This document shows, piece after piece, positions 47,347 through 55,981 of a DNA stretch of 64,000 nucleotides. Position 1 is the first letter of the stretch. Each line of letters opens with the position of its first letter. Origin of the DNA: Sphaerospermopsis torques-reginae ITEP-024 (lineage in GTDB: Bacteria; Cyanobacteriota; Cyanobacteriia; Cyanobacteriales; Nostocaceae); the NCBI RefSeq assembly GCF_019598945.1, contig NZ_CP080598.1:4154001-4218000 (forward strand), read 5' to 3'. Both the position numbers and the translations under genes were made by a program. Below the pieces are notes generated by a model. The model had not been told where the DNA came from. It did no database searches and saw nothing but the letters and a program-made list of their open reading frames with translations.

Positions 47347-48339
47347 ATGATTGCAGAAACATTGAACCCACAAATTTTAACAGTTTTAGATCATCATTAT
47401 CAAGAGTTAGCTATTGATGGTAAAGATGTGATTGAGGGATTAAGTAAAAAACAAAAAACTTTACCACCAAAATACTTTTATGATGATCGTGGTTCTTTGT
47501 TGTTTGAAGAAATTTGTGATTTACCAGAATACTATCCCACCCGCACAGAAGCATGGATTTTACAACAATATGCTGATGAAATTGCAGAAATTACAAATTG
47601 TTGTGAGTTGATAGAATTAGGAAGTGGAAGTTCTACAAAAACACAACTTTTATTAGACGCTTATCAAAAAATAGCTGATAATTGTCGTTATCTTCCTATT
47701 GATGTCAGTGGGGGTATTCTCAAAACCAGCGTTTTACAGTTACAAGAGAAATATCCTGATATTGCAATTCATGGTTTATTAGGAACTTATGATCAAGCTT
47801 TGGTGCATTTAGAAAGTAATTATTTACAGTCGCGGATGTTGTTTTTTCTGGGAAGTTCGCTAGGGAATTTTAACCCAGAAGAATGCGATCGCTTTTTAAA
47901 TCAAATTTCTCGCACTTTACAAAGTGGTGATTACTTTTTGTTAGGAATTGATTTACAAAAACCCAAGGATATTTTAGAAGCAGCTTATAACGATAGTCAA
48001 TGTGTGACTGCTGCTTTTAATTTGAATATGCTTTCTCATTTAAATTGGCGTTTTCAAGGTGATTTTGACATTAGTTTGTTTAAACATCAAGCAATTTACA
48101 ATGAGGTAGAAAATCAAATTGAAATGTATTTACATTGTCAAAAAAGCCATTGGGTAACTTTGGAAGCTTTGGATTTAAAAGTATTTTTTGAAGGAGGAGA
48201 AAGCATACTTACAGAAATTTCTCGCAAGTTTAATTTAACAAAGATGTCACAACAACTAGAAAGTAAAGGATTAAAAACTATCAAAACTTGTACAGACGAA
48301 AAGGGATGGTTTGGATTGATTCTTTGTCAGGTTGAATAA
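47347..48339 (+). CDS. egtD: L-histidine N-alpha-methyltransferase EgtD
   Basis: A 330-residue enzyme that trimethylates histidine to hercynine with three SAM, the first step of ergothioneine synthesis. It has the family start (KTLPPKYFYDDRGSLLFEEI, then LPEYYPTRTE), the SAM motif LIELGSGSSTKT and FFLGSSLGNFNPEE, LLGIDLQKPKDILEAAYND, and the substrate-site region TAAFNLNMLSHLN. The length matches characterised EgtD (about 320). It is encoded right after EgtB, so the pair makes a complete minimal ergothioneine route; EgtC and EgtE are not adjacent. Confidence 0.95.
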   Translation: MIAETLNPQILTVLDHHYQELAIDGKDVIEGLSKKQKTLPPKYFYDDRGSLLFEEICDLPEYYPTRTEAWILQQYADEIAEITNCCELIELGSGSSTKTQLLLDAYQKIADNCRYLPIDVSGGILKTSVLQLQEKYPDIAIHGLLGTYDQALVHLESNYLQSRMLFFLGSSLGNFNPEECDRFLNQISRTLQSGDYFLLGIDLQKPKDILEAAYNDSQCVTAAFNLNMLSHLNWRFQGDFDISLFKHQAIYNEVENQIEMYLHCQKSHWVTLEALDLKVFFEGGESILTEISRKFNLTKMSQQLESKGLKTIKTCTDEKGWFGLILCQVE

Positions 48340-48347
48340 GGCTGATA

Positions 48348-48417
48348 TCAGCACTCATAAATCAAGATTACAAATAGATAGATATATCTGTAATTTTTAT
48401 AAAGTTTTGAGTGCTGA
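48348..48417 (+). terminator. inverted repeat after egtD
   Basis: 10-bp arms TCAGCACTCA and TGAGTGCTGA are separated by 50 bases that include ATTACAAATAGAT and ATATCTGTAAT, a second nested stem. It lies 10 bp after the egtD stop and before the mscS gene. It may end the egt transcript, although no T run follows the outer stem. Confidence 0.5.
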
Positions 48418-48490
48418 GAATTTATCTATGTTATAAAATTAACCGACTCAAATATTTATCCAAGATTTAACTTAGCCAAAAGAGGCACAC

Positions 48491-49606
48491 ATGGAAACTG
48501 TATTAAATGCCTTACAAAGTATCAACTATTCCAATATCCCCATAGCTAAAATTGCTGCTGTTATTGTCATACTGACGATTACACAAACATTAAGACGATT
48601 TGTTTTAGCGGTTATCATTAAAACCATTGAAAAGTTCACAAGCAAAACAGAAACTACCCTTGATGATGAATTAATTGCGATTATTAAGCCAGCTTTAAAC
48701 TGGCTAATTCTCATTGGTGGATTTTGGTTGATTAAGGAAATTCTTTCCGAGGAATTAGGTTCTAAATTAACGGATACTATTGGTAAGAGTCTGAACCTAA
48801 TAGTTATTTTCATTGTTGGCTATGTTGTTTATCGTGCTTCGTCAATTTTAGGTCAATTAATTGCTAATGTTGTCCTGCAAACCGAGACTGAGCTTGATGA
48901 ATTACTCAGACCTTTGATGCCGAAAATTTTTCAATCAGCGGCAATTATTGTATTAGTAATTAAAATCAGTGAAATATTTTTAGGACAATCAGCTGCTGCA
49001 CTTGTGGGTTTACTCGGTGGTGCTGGTATCACTTTAGGTTTACTGTTCAAAGATATTGTTTATGACTGGTTTTGTACAGTGATTATCTACTCTGATAATC
49101 TGTATCGTGAAGGTGATTGGGTAGGAATATCAGGGGTAGATGGTTTTGTGCAAATACTGGATATTGGATTTAGAACCACAACATTACATATAGTTAAATG
49201 GGGTTCAATCATGAAAATGCCCAATTCTCGCATGATTTCTGGAATTGTAGAAAATTGGTCACAAAATCCAGGGGAAGAATTAAAGTGGGGTCTAAATTTA
49301 ATTCTCAAAATAGATGGTATTTCTGCAAAACAAACAGAGAGAATTTGTGATGCTATTGAACAAATGCCAACATCTATTCCTGGTTTGTCTCCTAAGTGTA
49401 CCGTGCGTTTCAAAAACATTGAAAAAAATGCCCGTGTAATTGAGTTGATGGCATTTGTAAATGATGATAACTTGTATTTTGATGCTGAGAAAAACTTAAA
49501 TTTAGCTATTTTGGAACTTTTGGAGCAAGAGGGTATTGATTCTCTGTATGTAGAGTTGAGAACAGAACCAGAAAAATACAAACCGATGCCAAACAGCAAT
49601 AATTGA
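48491..49606 (+). CDS. MscS-family mechanosensitive channel
   Basis: A 371-residue membrane protein with four to five helices (IAKIAAVIVILTITQTL, WLILIGGFWLIKEIL, LNLIVIFIVGYVVYRAS, SAAIIVLVIKISEIF) and an MscS pore region with Gly/Ala packing (QSAAALVGLLGGAGITLGLL, then FKDIVYDWFC). The cytoplasmic beta domain follows (GDWVGISGVDGFVQILDIGF, then RTTTLHI and MPNSRMISGIVENWS). It would release ions on hypo-osmotic shock. The next gene is a second channel of the same family in the same direction. Confidence 0.9.
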   Translation: METVLNALQSINYSNIPIAKIAAVIVILTITQTLRRFVLAVIIKTIEKFTSKTETTLDDELIAIIKPALNWLILIGGFWLIKEILSEELGSKLTDTIGKSLNLIVIFIVGYVVYRASSILGQLIANVVLQTETELDELLRPLMPKIFQSAAIIVLVIKISEIFLGQSAAALVGLLGGAGITLGLLFKDIVYDWFCTVIIYSDNLYREGDWVGISGVDGFVQILDIGFRTTTLHIVKWGSIMKMPNSRMISGIVENWSQNPGEELKWGLNLILKIDGISAKQTERICDAIEQMPTSIPGLSPKCTVRFKNIEKNARVIELMAFVNDDNLYFDAEKNLNLAILELLEQEGIDSLYVELRTEPEKYKPMPNSNN

Positions 49607-49687
49607 AAAAATCAGTTATGGATATACCCGAATTTTGTGAAAATTTGGGTATTTGGACATCATAAATAATACTCAAATTACCTGATT

Positions 49688-51271
49688 ATGAACATATTAA
49701 TTACTTTAGCTGAAGTCAGTATTTTAATAATTGTTTTTATAATATTCAGATGGCTTGTAGGTAAGTTATTTAAGCTATTGGTTAGATTATCAATATTGAA
49801 GGGCGACGATATAAAAATCAAAATTCTGCGCCGCAATATTACTGGTTTGTTATTGCTTATTTGTATATTATTGTGTGTTTTCATTGTTGGTTTTAATGGT
49901 TTTCTGATCTATCAGGGTGAAGACCTCCAACAATATAAAATAGCCCTGATCCGTCGTATTCCATCAGGATTTTGGCTGGCATTAGGAATTGGTATTGCTC
50001 AAAGTATTAGTGTGATAATTGCTGCGGCGATCGCTCTAAAAGTTATTAAACATTGGTTAAAAATAGCTAGTAATCGCGCCAAGAACTTAGACCAAAATAC
50101 AGCTGATGATGAAAGTATAGATGCTTTTTTTACCTCCCTCAATCAAAGGATTAGAGGTGGAATTTGGTTATGGGTGATTATTGCTTGTACCCAATTTCTC
50201 AAACTACCCACAGTAGTTTCAGAATATCTATATATTGGACTCCGAATCTATCTGATTATTGCTGTCGGATTACTCATTCTCAAAGCAGTGGCCGCAATTG
50301 TTGATACTCTAGATGTTCTGAGTGTCAGATATTCCAGTCCTGATAACCTGCTGAGATTTTATGATCGACTCCAACACCTGATTCCCTTTTTGAAGCGGTG
50401 TTTGGAATTTGTGATTTACGTCTGTACAGTCACATTAGTTATTCAGCAAGTTCAGTTAATAGCTAAATTGGCTACCTTTGGTCTAAAAATTATCCAAATC
50501 ATCGCTATCATCTTCTTCAGTCGTGTGATGTTTGAGGTGGTTTACTTACTATTAGAGGAGGTGCTGTTAAAAAACCAGAATTTGACTGAAACCCAAAGAA
50601 GTAGACGTTTAACTTTGATTCCTTTGTTTCGGAGTTTGTTGCAATATTTTATCTACTTTAGTGTTGCGGTTTCTATTCTCTATATTCTTGATATTAATCC
50701 TACTCCTATCTTAGCTGGTGCGGGGATTGTGGGTATTGCTGTGGGGTTAGGCGCACAGACATTAATTAATGATATAGTTTGTGGCTTTTTTATTCTTTTT
50801 GAAAATTACTATTTGGTAGGTGACTATATTGAAGCTGGGAAAGCTGAAGAAAAAGCAGTAGAGGGTACTGTGGAAGCAATAGAACTGAGAACCACCCGCA
50901 TTAGACATCCTAATGGTCAATTACATATTATTCGTAATGGTGATATTGGTTCAATTACTAATTATTCTAAACAGTATATATTTGCGGTTGTGGAAGTCAA
51001 TGTACCTTGTGATTCTAATTTATCACATATATATGAAGTAATTGGGGAAATAGGACAACAATTAAAAGCCAGTGATCTAGATGTCCTGGAAGCAACTTTT
51101 GTAGAAGGTGTAGAAAGTTTGAGTGAATCTCACTTGTTATTACGAACCTTAACTAAGGTAAAACCGGGAAAACATCTGCATATTCAGCGTGTGTTGCGTA
51201 AACTTTATATGGATAATTTTCAAAACCAAGGTATTTTACTGCCGGCGACTATTCCCAAGAGTGAGGATTAG
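49688..51271 (+). CDS. MscS-family mechanosensitive channel, long form
   Basis: A 527-residue protein with a longer N-terminal membrane part (about seven or eight helices) before the MscS core. The pore region is ILAGAGIVGIAVGLGAQTLI, followed by NDIVCGFFILFENYYLVGDY and the beta-domain motif ELRTTRIRHPNGQLHIIRNG. The helix following the pore and the vestibule domain are complete. It lies 81 bp behind the other MscS gene and is not closely similar to it, so this is a pair of different paralogues. It has the same general osmotic role. Confidence 0.9.
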   Translation: MNILITLAEVSILIIVFIIFRWLVGKLFKLLVRLSILKGDDIKIKILRRNITGLLLLICILLCVFIVGFNGFLIYQGEDLQQYKIALIRRIPSGFWLALGIGIAQSISVIIAAAIALKVIKHWLKIASNRAKNLDQNTADDESIDAFFTSLNQRIRGGIWLWVIIACTQFLKLPTVVSEYLYIGLRIYLIIAVGLLILKAVAAIVDTLDVLSVRYSSPDNLLRFYDRLQHLIPFLKRCLEFVIYVCTVTLVIQQVQLIAKLATFGLKIIQIIAIIFFSRVMFEVVYLLLEEVLLKNQNLTETQRSRRLTLIPLFRSLLQYFIYFSVAVSILYILDINPTPILAGAGIVGIAVGLGAQTLINDIVCGFFILFENYYLVGDYIEAGKAEEKAVEGTVEAIELRTTRIRHPNGQLHIIRNGDIGSITNYSKQYIFAVVEVNVPCDSNLSHIYEVIGEIGQQLKASDLDVLEATFVEGVESLSESHLLLRTLTKVKPGKHLHIQRVLRKLYMDNFQNQGILLPATIPKSED

Positions 51272-51518
51272 TATTTTATCAATGGACAATTGACAATTGA
51301 TAATTGATAATTGTCCATTATTGAAGTTCTTGACATATCAAAACCTCATTTTTAGGAATTTTAGGCAAATTAAGCAGTTAATTAAGTTTTGTTGTTAGTT
51401 TTCCTCCCACAGTATAAAATAATGATAATCTACAAAAGTTGAATCAAAATATAAATCTCACTGTTGCGAAACTCCGTTATCAATAATTGAAACTATCAAG
51501 GATTAACAGAGGATTCTT

Positions 51519-53048
51519 ATGAAATTAAAAAATCCAAGCATCGGATTAGTTGAAGTACCCGCCTTGGGATTGTATGACGAAGAAGGACATAATTGGACGG
51601 CATTATATAGACGTAATACCTTATTAAGTAAACAGGTATTAATGGCAGATTTACAAGCGGGTGGTTTTGATGCTCAACTGGTAAATCTCAAAGCCGGTGA
51701 TTCAAAAGAACCCTTTGGAGAAGTAACTTGGAAAGGGATGAATTTGACTAAAGCCTATGTAGGTCAAAGGATTTATGATATAGATCCTGAAACTTATGAT
51801 GCTTGGGGAATCACTGTTAATTATACCCAAGAACGTCAAGTAACTTGTATGGCGATCGCCCATTTTGCCAGTAAAGGAAAACCCGTTGTAGTTGGTGGTT
51901 CAGATGCGATCGCAGAACCCAAATATTATTTAGACGCAGGTGCAACAGCAATAGTAATTGATAAATCTGGTGCAGCTAACTGGCCGATTTTTGACTATGT
52001 ACTCGGTAAAACTCCCAGGGAAAAACTCACAGGAGTAATATTAGCCGATGGTACTTATCATCCCACACGCCCACAAGCCATGAGTCCCGATGAATGGGCA
52101 TTACCATCGGTAGATGTAGCCAGACAATGTTTAGGACAAGAATATTCAGAAGAACCCTTTGTAGAAGACCTCGTACCCATAGGTTCGGTGTATCCTGACA
52201 TTGGGTGCGATCGCAAATGTGACTTTTGCCAAACTCCCACCTACACATCAGGTTATCGCCGGATGTCACCCCAAACTACCATCAATTGGATTGCTCGACA
52301 AAAAGAAGCCGGCGCAAAATGCACAGTCATGGGTTCAGATCAATTTCTTGGCCGCGTCTTATTTCCAGGCGGAAGAGAAGAAATTATCGAAATCACCACA
52401 GCAGCGAGAGAAATGGGAATGCCCCTTTTATGGCCTAACGGTTTAGAACTGAGAAAAGCCACATTAGGAAGAGGACGCAACTACGAAAACACAGACCTCA
52501 CACCCGACGAAGAACTGATCGAAGCACTGTGGGGATGGGATGGCAAAGCTGGCGGATTTTTAGGTTATATTCCCGCAGAACGTCCCGTTTTCGGTACAGG
52601 ATCTTACAAAAAACTCCTGCCCTGGCAACAACATTGTGAAATGATGAAAGCGATCGTCAGAGTAGGTCTTCCTGTCATCGTTTATGGTTTAATTATTGGT
52701 TTTCCTGATGATACTCAAGATAGTTTACTTCGTCTCGAAGAAGCAGTATTAGAACTTCATCAACAACTTAGAGAAATTAACCCAGACTTAGAATTTCAAG
52801 TAGCTTCCTACGCTATTTCTCCCATACCCGGAACACCCCAAGGAGAAAACATTCGTAAATCAGGACTACTACGTTTTGATGATCCATCTATCATTGGTGG
52901 TTTCTGGACTCCTAGTTGTGACACCCACCATCTCAGCTATGAAGATATTTCCGATTGGCAATTTAGACTAGCTCAAATCGGTAAAGCAGAATCTAAAATC
53001 ATCAACTATCATGGAGGACTCACAAAACTTTCTGCTAGTGTAAACTAA
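51519..53048 (+). CDS. radical SAM enzyme with N-terminal B12-binding-like domain
   Basis: A 509-residue protein. The N-terminal 190 residues look like a cobalamin-binding-type Rossmann domain (LMADLQAGGFDAQLVNLKAG ... GKPVVVGGSDAIAEPKYYLD) but lack a clear DxHxxG, so B12 may not be bound by His. The radical SAM core has DIGCDRKCDFCQTP with Cys230, Cys234 and Cys237 for the 4Fe-4S cluster, and later LEFQVASYAISPIPGTPQ. The reaction is unknown. The next gene is a DUF427 protein 125 bp on, then a MurL-like PP-loop protein. The same-strand grouping suggests, but does not prove, a shared pathway. Confidence 0.85.
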   Translation: MKLKNPSIGLVEVPALGLYDEEGHNWTALYRRNTLLSKQVLMADLQAGGFDAQLVNLKAGDSKEPFGEVTWKGMNLTKAYVGQRIYDIDPETYDAWGITVNYTQERQVTCMAIAHFASKGKPVVVGGSDAIAEPKYYLDAGATAIVIDKSGAANWPIFDYVLGKTPREKLTGVILADGTYHPTRPQAMSPDEWALPSVDVARQCLGQEYSEEPFVEDLVPIGSVYPDIGCDRKCDFCQTPTYTSGYRRMSPQTTINWIARQKEAGAKCTVMGSDQFLGRVLFPGGREEIIEITTAAREMGMPLLWPNGLELRKATLGRGRNYENTDLTPDEELIEALWGWDGKAGGFLGYIPAERPVFGTGSYKKLLPWQQHCEMMKAIVRVGLPVIVYGLIIGFPDDTQDSLLRLEEAVLELHQQLREINPDLEFQVASYAISPIPGTPQGENIRKSGLLRFDDPSIIGGFWTPSCDTHHLSYEDISDWQFRLAQIGKAESKIINYHGGLTKLSASVN

Positions 53049-53172
53049 GTAATGATAAAAATTCCGGCGTTGCTTAACTCCGGGATAAAATCATTAAACA
53101 ATAACTCTATTTCTCTCTGCGCCTCTGCGCCTCTGCGTGAAAAAAATATCCCATTAATTAAGTAATTTAACA

Positions 53173-53670
53173 ATGATCAGACCACAACCTATACCACCAA
53201 AACCAGGACAAGAATCAGTTTGGGACTATCCCCGTCCAGCAATTTTACAAGATACCGACAAACATCTGAAAGTAATTTGTAATGGTATTGTTTTAGCAGA
53301 AACCACCAGAGGAAAAAGAGTTTTAGAAACCAGTCATCCTCCCACCTATTACTTCCCCCCAGAAGACATCAAACTAGAACATTTAATAGAAACACCAAAG
53401 AAAAATCTTTGTGAATGGAAAGGTGCATATCAATATTATGATATCAAGATTGGTGATAAGTATATCAATTTTGCATCTTGGCGATATTTTAACCCCACAC
53501 CAGATTTTCTACCCATTCAAGAATACTATGGTTTTATCGCAGCTTTAATGGATGCTTGTTATGTCAATGATGAGCTAGTAAAACCACAATCTGGTGATTT
53601 TTATGGCGGATGGATCACTGCGGATATTGTTGGACCATTTAAAGGTGAACCAGGTACTTGGGGATGGTAA
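53173..53670 (+). CDS. DUF427-family protein
   Basis: A 165-residue protein of the DUF427 family: SVWDYPRPAILQDTDKHLKV, IVLAETTRGKRVLETSHPPT, YYFPPEDIKLEHL and CEWKGAYQYYDIKIGD are its signature segments. The fold is a small beta barrel, and no enzymatic role is firmly established. The C-terminal extension (YYGFIAALMDACYVNDELVK, then SGDFYGGWITADIVGPFKG) is seen in cyanobacterial members. It stands between a radical SAM enzyme and a PP-loop ATPase. Confidence 0.88.
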   Translation: MIRPQPIPPKPGQESVWDYPRPAILQDTDKHLKVICNGIVLAETTRGKRVLETSHPPTYYFPPEDIKLEHLIETPKKNLCEWKGAYQYYDIKIGDKYINFASWRYFNPTPDFLPIQEYYGFIAALMDACYVNDELVKPQSGDFYGGWITADIVGPFKGEPGTWGW

Positions 53671-53676
53671 ATTTCG

Positions 53677-53833
53677 TAGGTTGGGTTGAACAAAGTGAAA
53701 CCCAACAAAAGTTAATTTTGTAGGTTGGGTTAAACCATAGTAAATTTCGTAGTTTGGGTTGAACAAAGTGAAACCCAACAAAAGTTAATCATCTGATCAA
53801 TGTTGGGTTTCCTAATGTCAATCCAACCTACAT
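53677..53833. repeat. tandem TAGGTTGGGTTGAA repeat cluster
   Basis: GTAGGTTGGGTTGAACAAAG is repeated with changes near 53677, 53722 and 53750, and is closed by GTTGGGTTTC and TCAATCCAACCTA near 53801-53833. It is an expanded version of the inverted-repeat element at 26027-26098. It fills the gap between the DUF427 and PP-loop genes. Confidence 0.85.
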
Positions 53834-53860
53834 TATGAAATCAAAAATAACTTTATAATC

Positions 53861-55216
53861 ATGAAAATATCAGTTATAAAAATTGACAGTTTGAAAGTTC
53901 ATGAACATCATCTAGAAATTATCTACAGTGCAGATAAATTTCAATTTTCCACAAAGATTTTCTATCATGATGTTTCTTTTTCTGGGTTGATGCAAAAATA
54001 TTCTCAACCTTTTATCCAGCGCATAGTTTCTCATATTGCTTTATTTGAAGGTATGAAATTATGTTCTTTATTTCCTGAATATTATGATATTTCTGTCATT
54101 GCTGAATATTTAGAACCTGCGGTTTTAGATTTATTTGTGCAAATTTATCAAGGAGTATTTGGACAACATTGGTATGAAAATAATATCACTGACTATCAAC
54201 AACCAGAAATTATCACTTCTCAAAAATTAGGAGTAAGTCAACCTGCGGAAATTTTAGGAAATCATCAAACTATTCTCGCTGGTTGTGGTGGTGGAAAAGA
54301 TAGCATTTTAGCTATGAAAATGTTAGAGGAAGCAGGTATTCCTTTTGCTTCTATGCAATATTCCCATAGTGTTTATGGAAAAGCTGATTTTCAACATCAT
54401 TTAATTTCCCAAGTTTTAGAATGTGTTAAACCTACCTCTAAACATCAAATCTCTATTTTTGATGATTTTACAGACTTTCCATTTCTGAAACTATATTTTC
54501 CTGAAAATTCTGGTATTACTGCACCAGAAACACCAGTTTCTATTTTTGAATCTTTGATTTTAATGTTAGATCAAGGATATAATTATCTATGTTTAGCCCA
54601 TGAAAAAAGTGCAAATACAGGTAATTTATTTTGGGATGAAATAGATAAAGAAGTTAATCATCAATGGGGTAAAGGTTTAGCAGCAGAACAGATTTTAGAT
54701 CAATTTATTAGAGAACATCTATTAACTAACTTTAAATACTTCAGTATTTTACAACCAATTTATGATTATCGCATCTTTCAAAACTTTAGTAAATACCCTG
54801 AATTTATCTCTAAAATACATTCTTGTAATGTGCAGAAACCTTGGTGTAAGAAATGTCCTAAATGTGCTTATGTTTGGTTAGGTTTAATGGCATTTTCTCA
54901 ACAAAGTATTGTTAATGAAGTTTTTAAAAACAACTTATTTGATGATGTAGACTTACTTCCTACTTTCCGAGAAATGGTAGGTTTAGGTGAACATACACCA
55001 TTTGAATGTATTGGAGAAATTGAGGAAAGTCGGTTATTGATGAAAAGATGTTTAGAACGAGGTTTAACAGGTAAAGCTTTAGATATATTTACTGAAGAAA
55101 TTTTATCAGATAGGAGAATTAAGTGGCAGGAAATAGAACAGAAATATAACTTTGTTTATAGTACAGAACACGCTATACCAGATTGGATATTTGAGAAAAT
55201 CAAGGAACAGTTGTAA
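53861..55216 (+). CDS. PP-loop ATPase related to MurL
   Basis: A 451-residue protein with an ATP pyrophosphatase loop AGCGGGKDSILAMKML near residues 141-156. It has the downstream pattern HEKSANTGNLFWDEIDKEVN, then HQWGKGLAAEQ, and a Cys motif PWCKKCPKCAYVWLGLMAF near residue 327, the order seen in MurL (UDP-MurNAc-L-Ala-L-Glu epimerase) proteins. MurL activity is not expected in an organism with ordinary D-glutamate synthesis, so it may adenylate another amino-acid carboxylate. It stands 191 bp behind DUF427 with a repeat cluster between. Function uncertain, fold assignment fairly sure. Confidence 0.65.
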   Translation: MKISVIKIDSLKVHEHHLEIIYSADKFQFSTKIFYHDVSFSGLMQKYSQPFIQRIVSHIALFEGMKLCSLFPEYYDISVIAEYLEPAVLDLFVQIYQGVFGQHWYENNITDYQQPEIITSQKLGVSQPAEILGNHQTILAGCGGGKDSILAMKMLEEAGIPFASMQYSHSVYGKADFQHHLISQVLECVKPTSKHQISIFDDFTDFPFLKLYFPENSGITAPETPVSIFESLILMLDQGYNYLCLAHEKSANTGNLFWDEIDKEVNHQWGKGLAAEQILDQFIREHLLTNFKYFSILQPIYDYRIFQNFSKYPEFISKIHSCNVQKPWCKKCPKCAYVWLGLMAFSQQSIVNEVFKNNLFDDVDLLPTFREMVGLGEHTPFECIGEIEESRLLMKRCLERGLTGKALDIFTEEILSDRRIKWQEIEQKYNFVYSTEHAIPDWIFEKIKEQL

Positions 55217-55233
55217 TTGAAAGTAAATTCCCA

Positions 55234-55638
55234 TCAAGACAAATATGTTTCCTTAAACTGAGAAACTGAGATAATTTTAGTCTCAATTAGTGCTTGTGCT
55301 TCGCTAAAATCTTTATCCCCAGTAATCAGTAAATCAGCTTTAGACGCTATAGCACAGCTAAGAAACTTGGCATCTTTTCTATCTCTTTTAAACTCAATAG
55401 TATTATCAACTTTAATTAAAGTAGTAACATCTTTTACACATTTTAGAAAAAGATTGCGTCTATCTAAATTAATGTTTAACTTTTCTCTATTTAATACTGA
55501 TTGATACTCTTCAAGAATTTCTTCTGAGACTAACCAAGTATACTCTAAATTAAAGGCAACAAATAAAACTACTTGTTCAGGGACTTTATTTTTCAGAGCA
55601 GCAGATATGAGAATATTAGTATCTATAATAACCTTCAT
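55234..55638 (-). CDS. PIN-domain toxin (COG1569 type)
   Basis: A 134-residue PIN protein of the putative toxin family with KVIIDTNILISAALKNKVPE at the start (Asp6), SEEILEEYQSVL with the second acidic position, and RDRKDAKFLSCAIASKADLL followed by TGDKDF for the third and fourth. All acidic residues are present. Its ATG overlaps the antitoxin stop by four bases (ATGA). Confidence 0.88.
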   Translation of the reverse strand: MKVIIDTNILISAALKNKVPEQVVLFVAFNLEYTWLVSEEILEEYQSVLNREKLNINLDRRNLFLKCVKDVTTLIKVDNTIEFKRDRKDAKFLSCAIASKADLLITGDKDFSEAQALIETKIISVSQFKETYLS

Positions 55639-55874
55639 TCTCCTCTCCGGTAAGCATCAATTTCTTCACAAATTTCTTCTTCTGTGATTTCTTGGGAAGA
55701 AGGTAAAGATTGAATTTCTTTAAATAAATCCTTTAACTGATTAGCAGCAGCTAATCTTTTTTCATCAACTACGTGAATTTTGATTTCTACCTTTGTTCCT
55801 ACTGCAAAAGGTAAATTAGAGATAACTACCTGTTGAGAATTATCAATTGTTAAATAAGTTTGATAGGTATTCAT
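55635..55874 (-). CDS. antitoxin of the PIN module
   Basis: A 79-residue protein with a short beta-rich start (YQTYLTIDNSQQVVISNLPF, then AVGTKVEIKIHVVDEK) and an acidic helical tail (SSQEITEEEICEEIDAYRRG) typical of cyanobacterial PIN partners. It overlaps the toxin by 4 bp. About 100 bp of A/T-rich DNA separate it from the transporter gene. Confidence 0.75.
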   Translation of the reverse strand: MNTYQTYLTIDNSQQVVISNLPFAVGTKVEIKIHVVDEKRLAAANQLKDLFKEIQSLPSSQEITEEEICEEIDAYRRGE

Positions 55875-55981
55875 TTTGTTTACTGTTAAATATTGCTTAT
55901 TTCTATATTAGCATAATTCTTAACTTGTAGTAGTATCAGCAAGATTTTTTCATAAATTTTATAAATTTTATATTTATAAAT

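Noticed and set aside
49087-49599. Minus-strand frame of 170 codons in the first mscS gene
   Set aside because: Long but antisense to a clear MscS channel; its composition is Ser/Ile-rich as expected for a complement frame.
53575-53781. Minus-strand frame of 68 codons with repeated YGLTQPT-like pieces
   Set aside because: It is a translation of the GGTTGGGTTGAA repeat cluster, not a gene.
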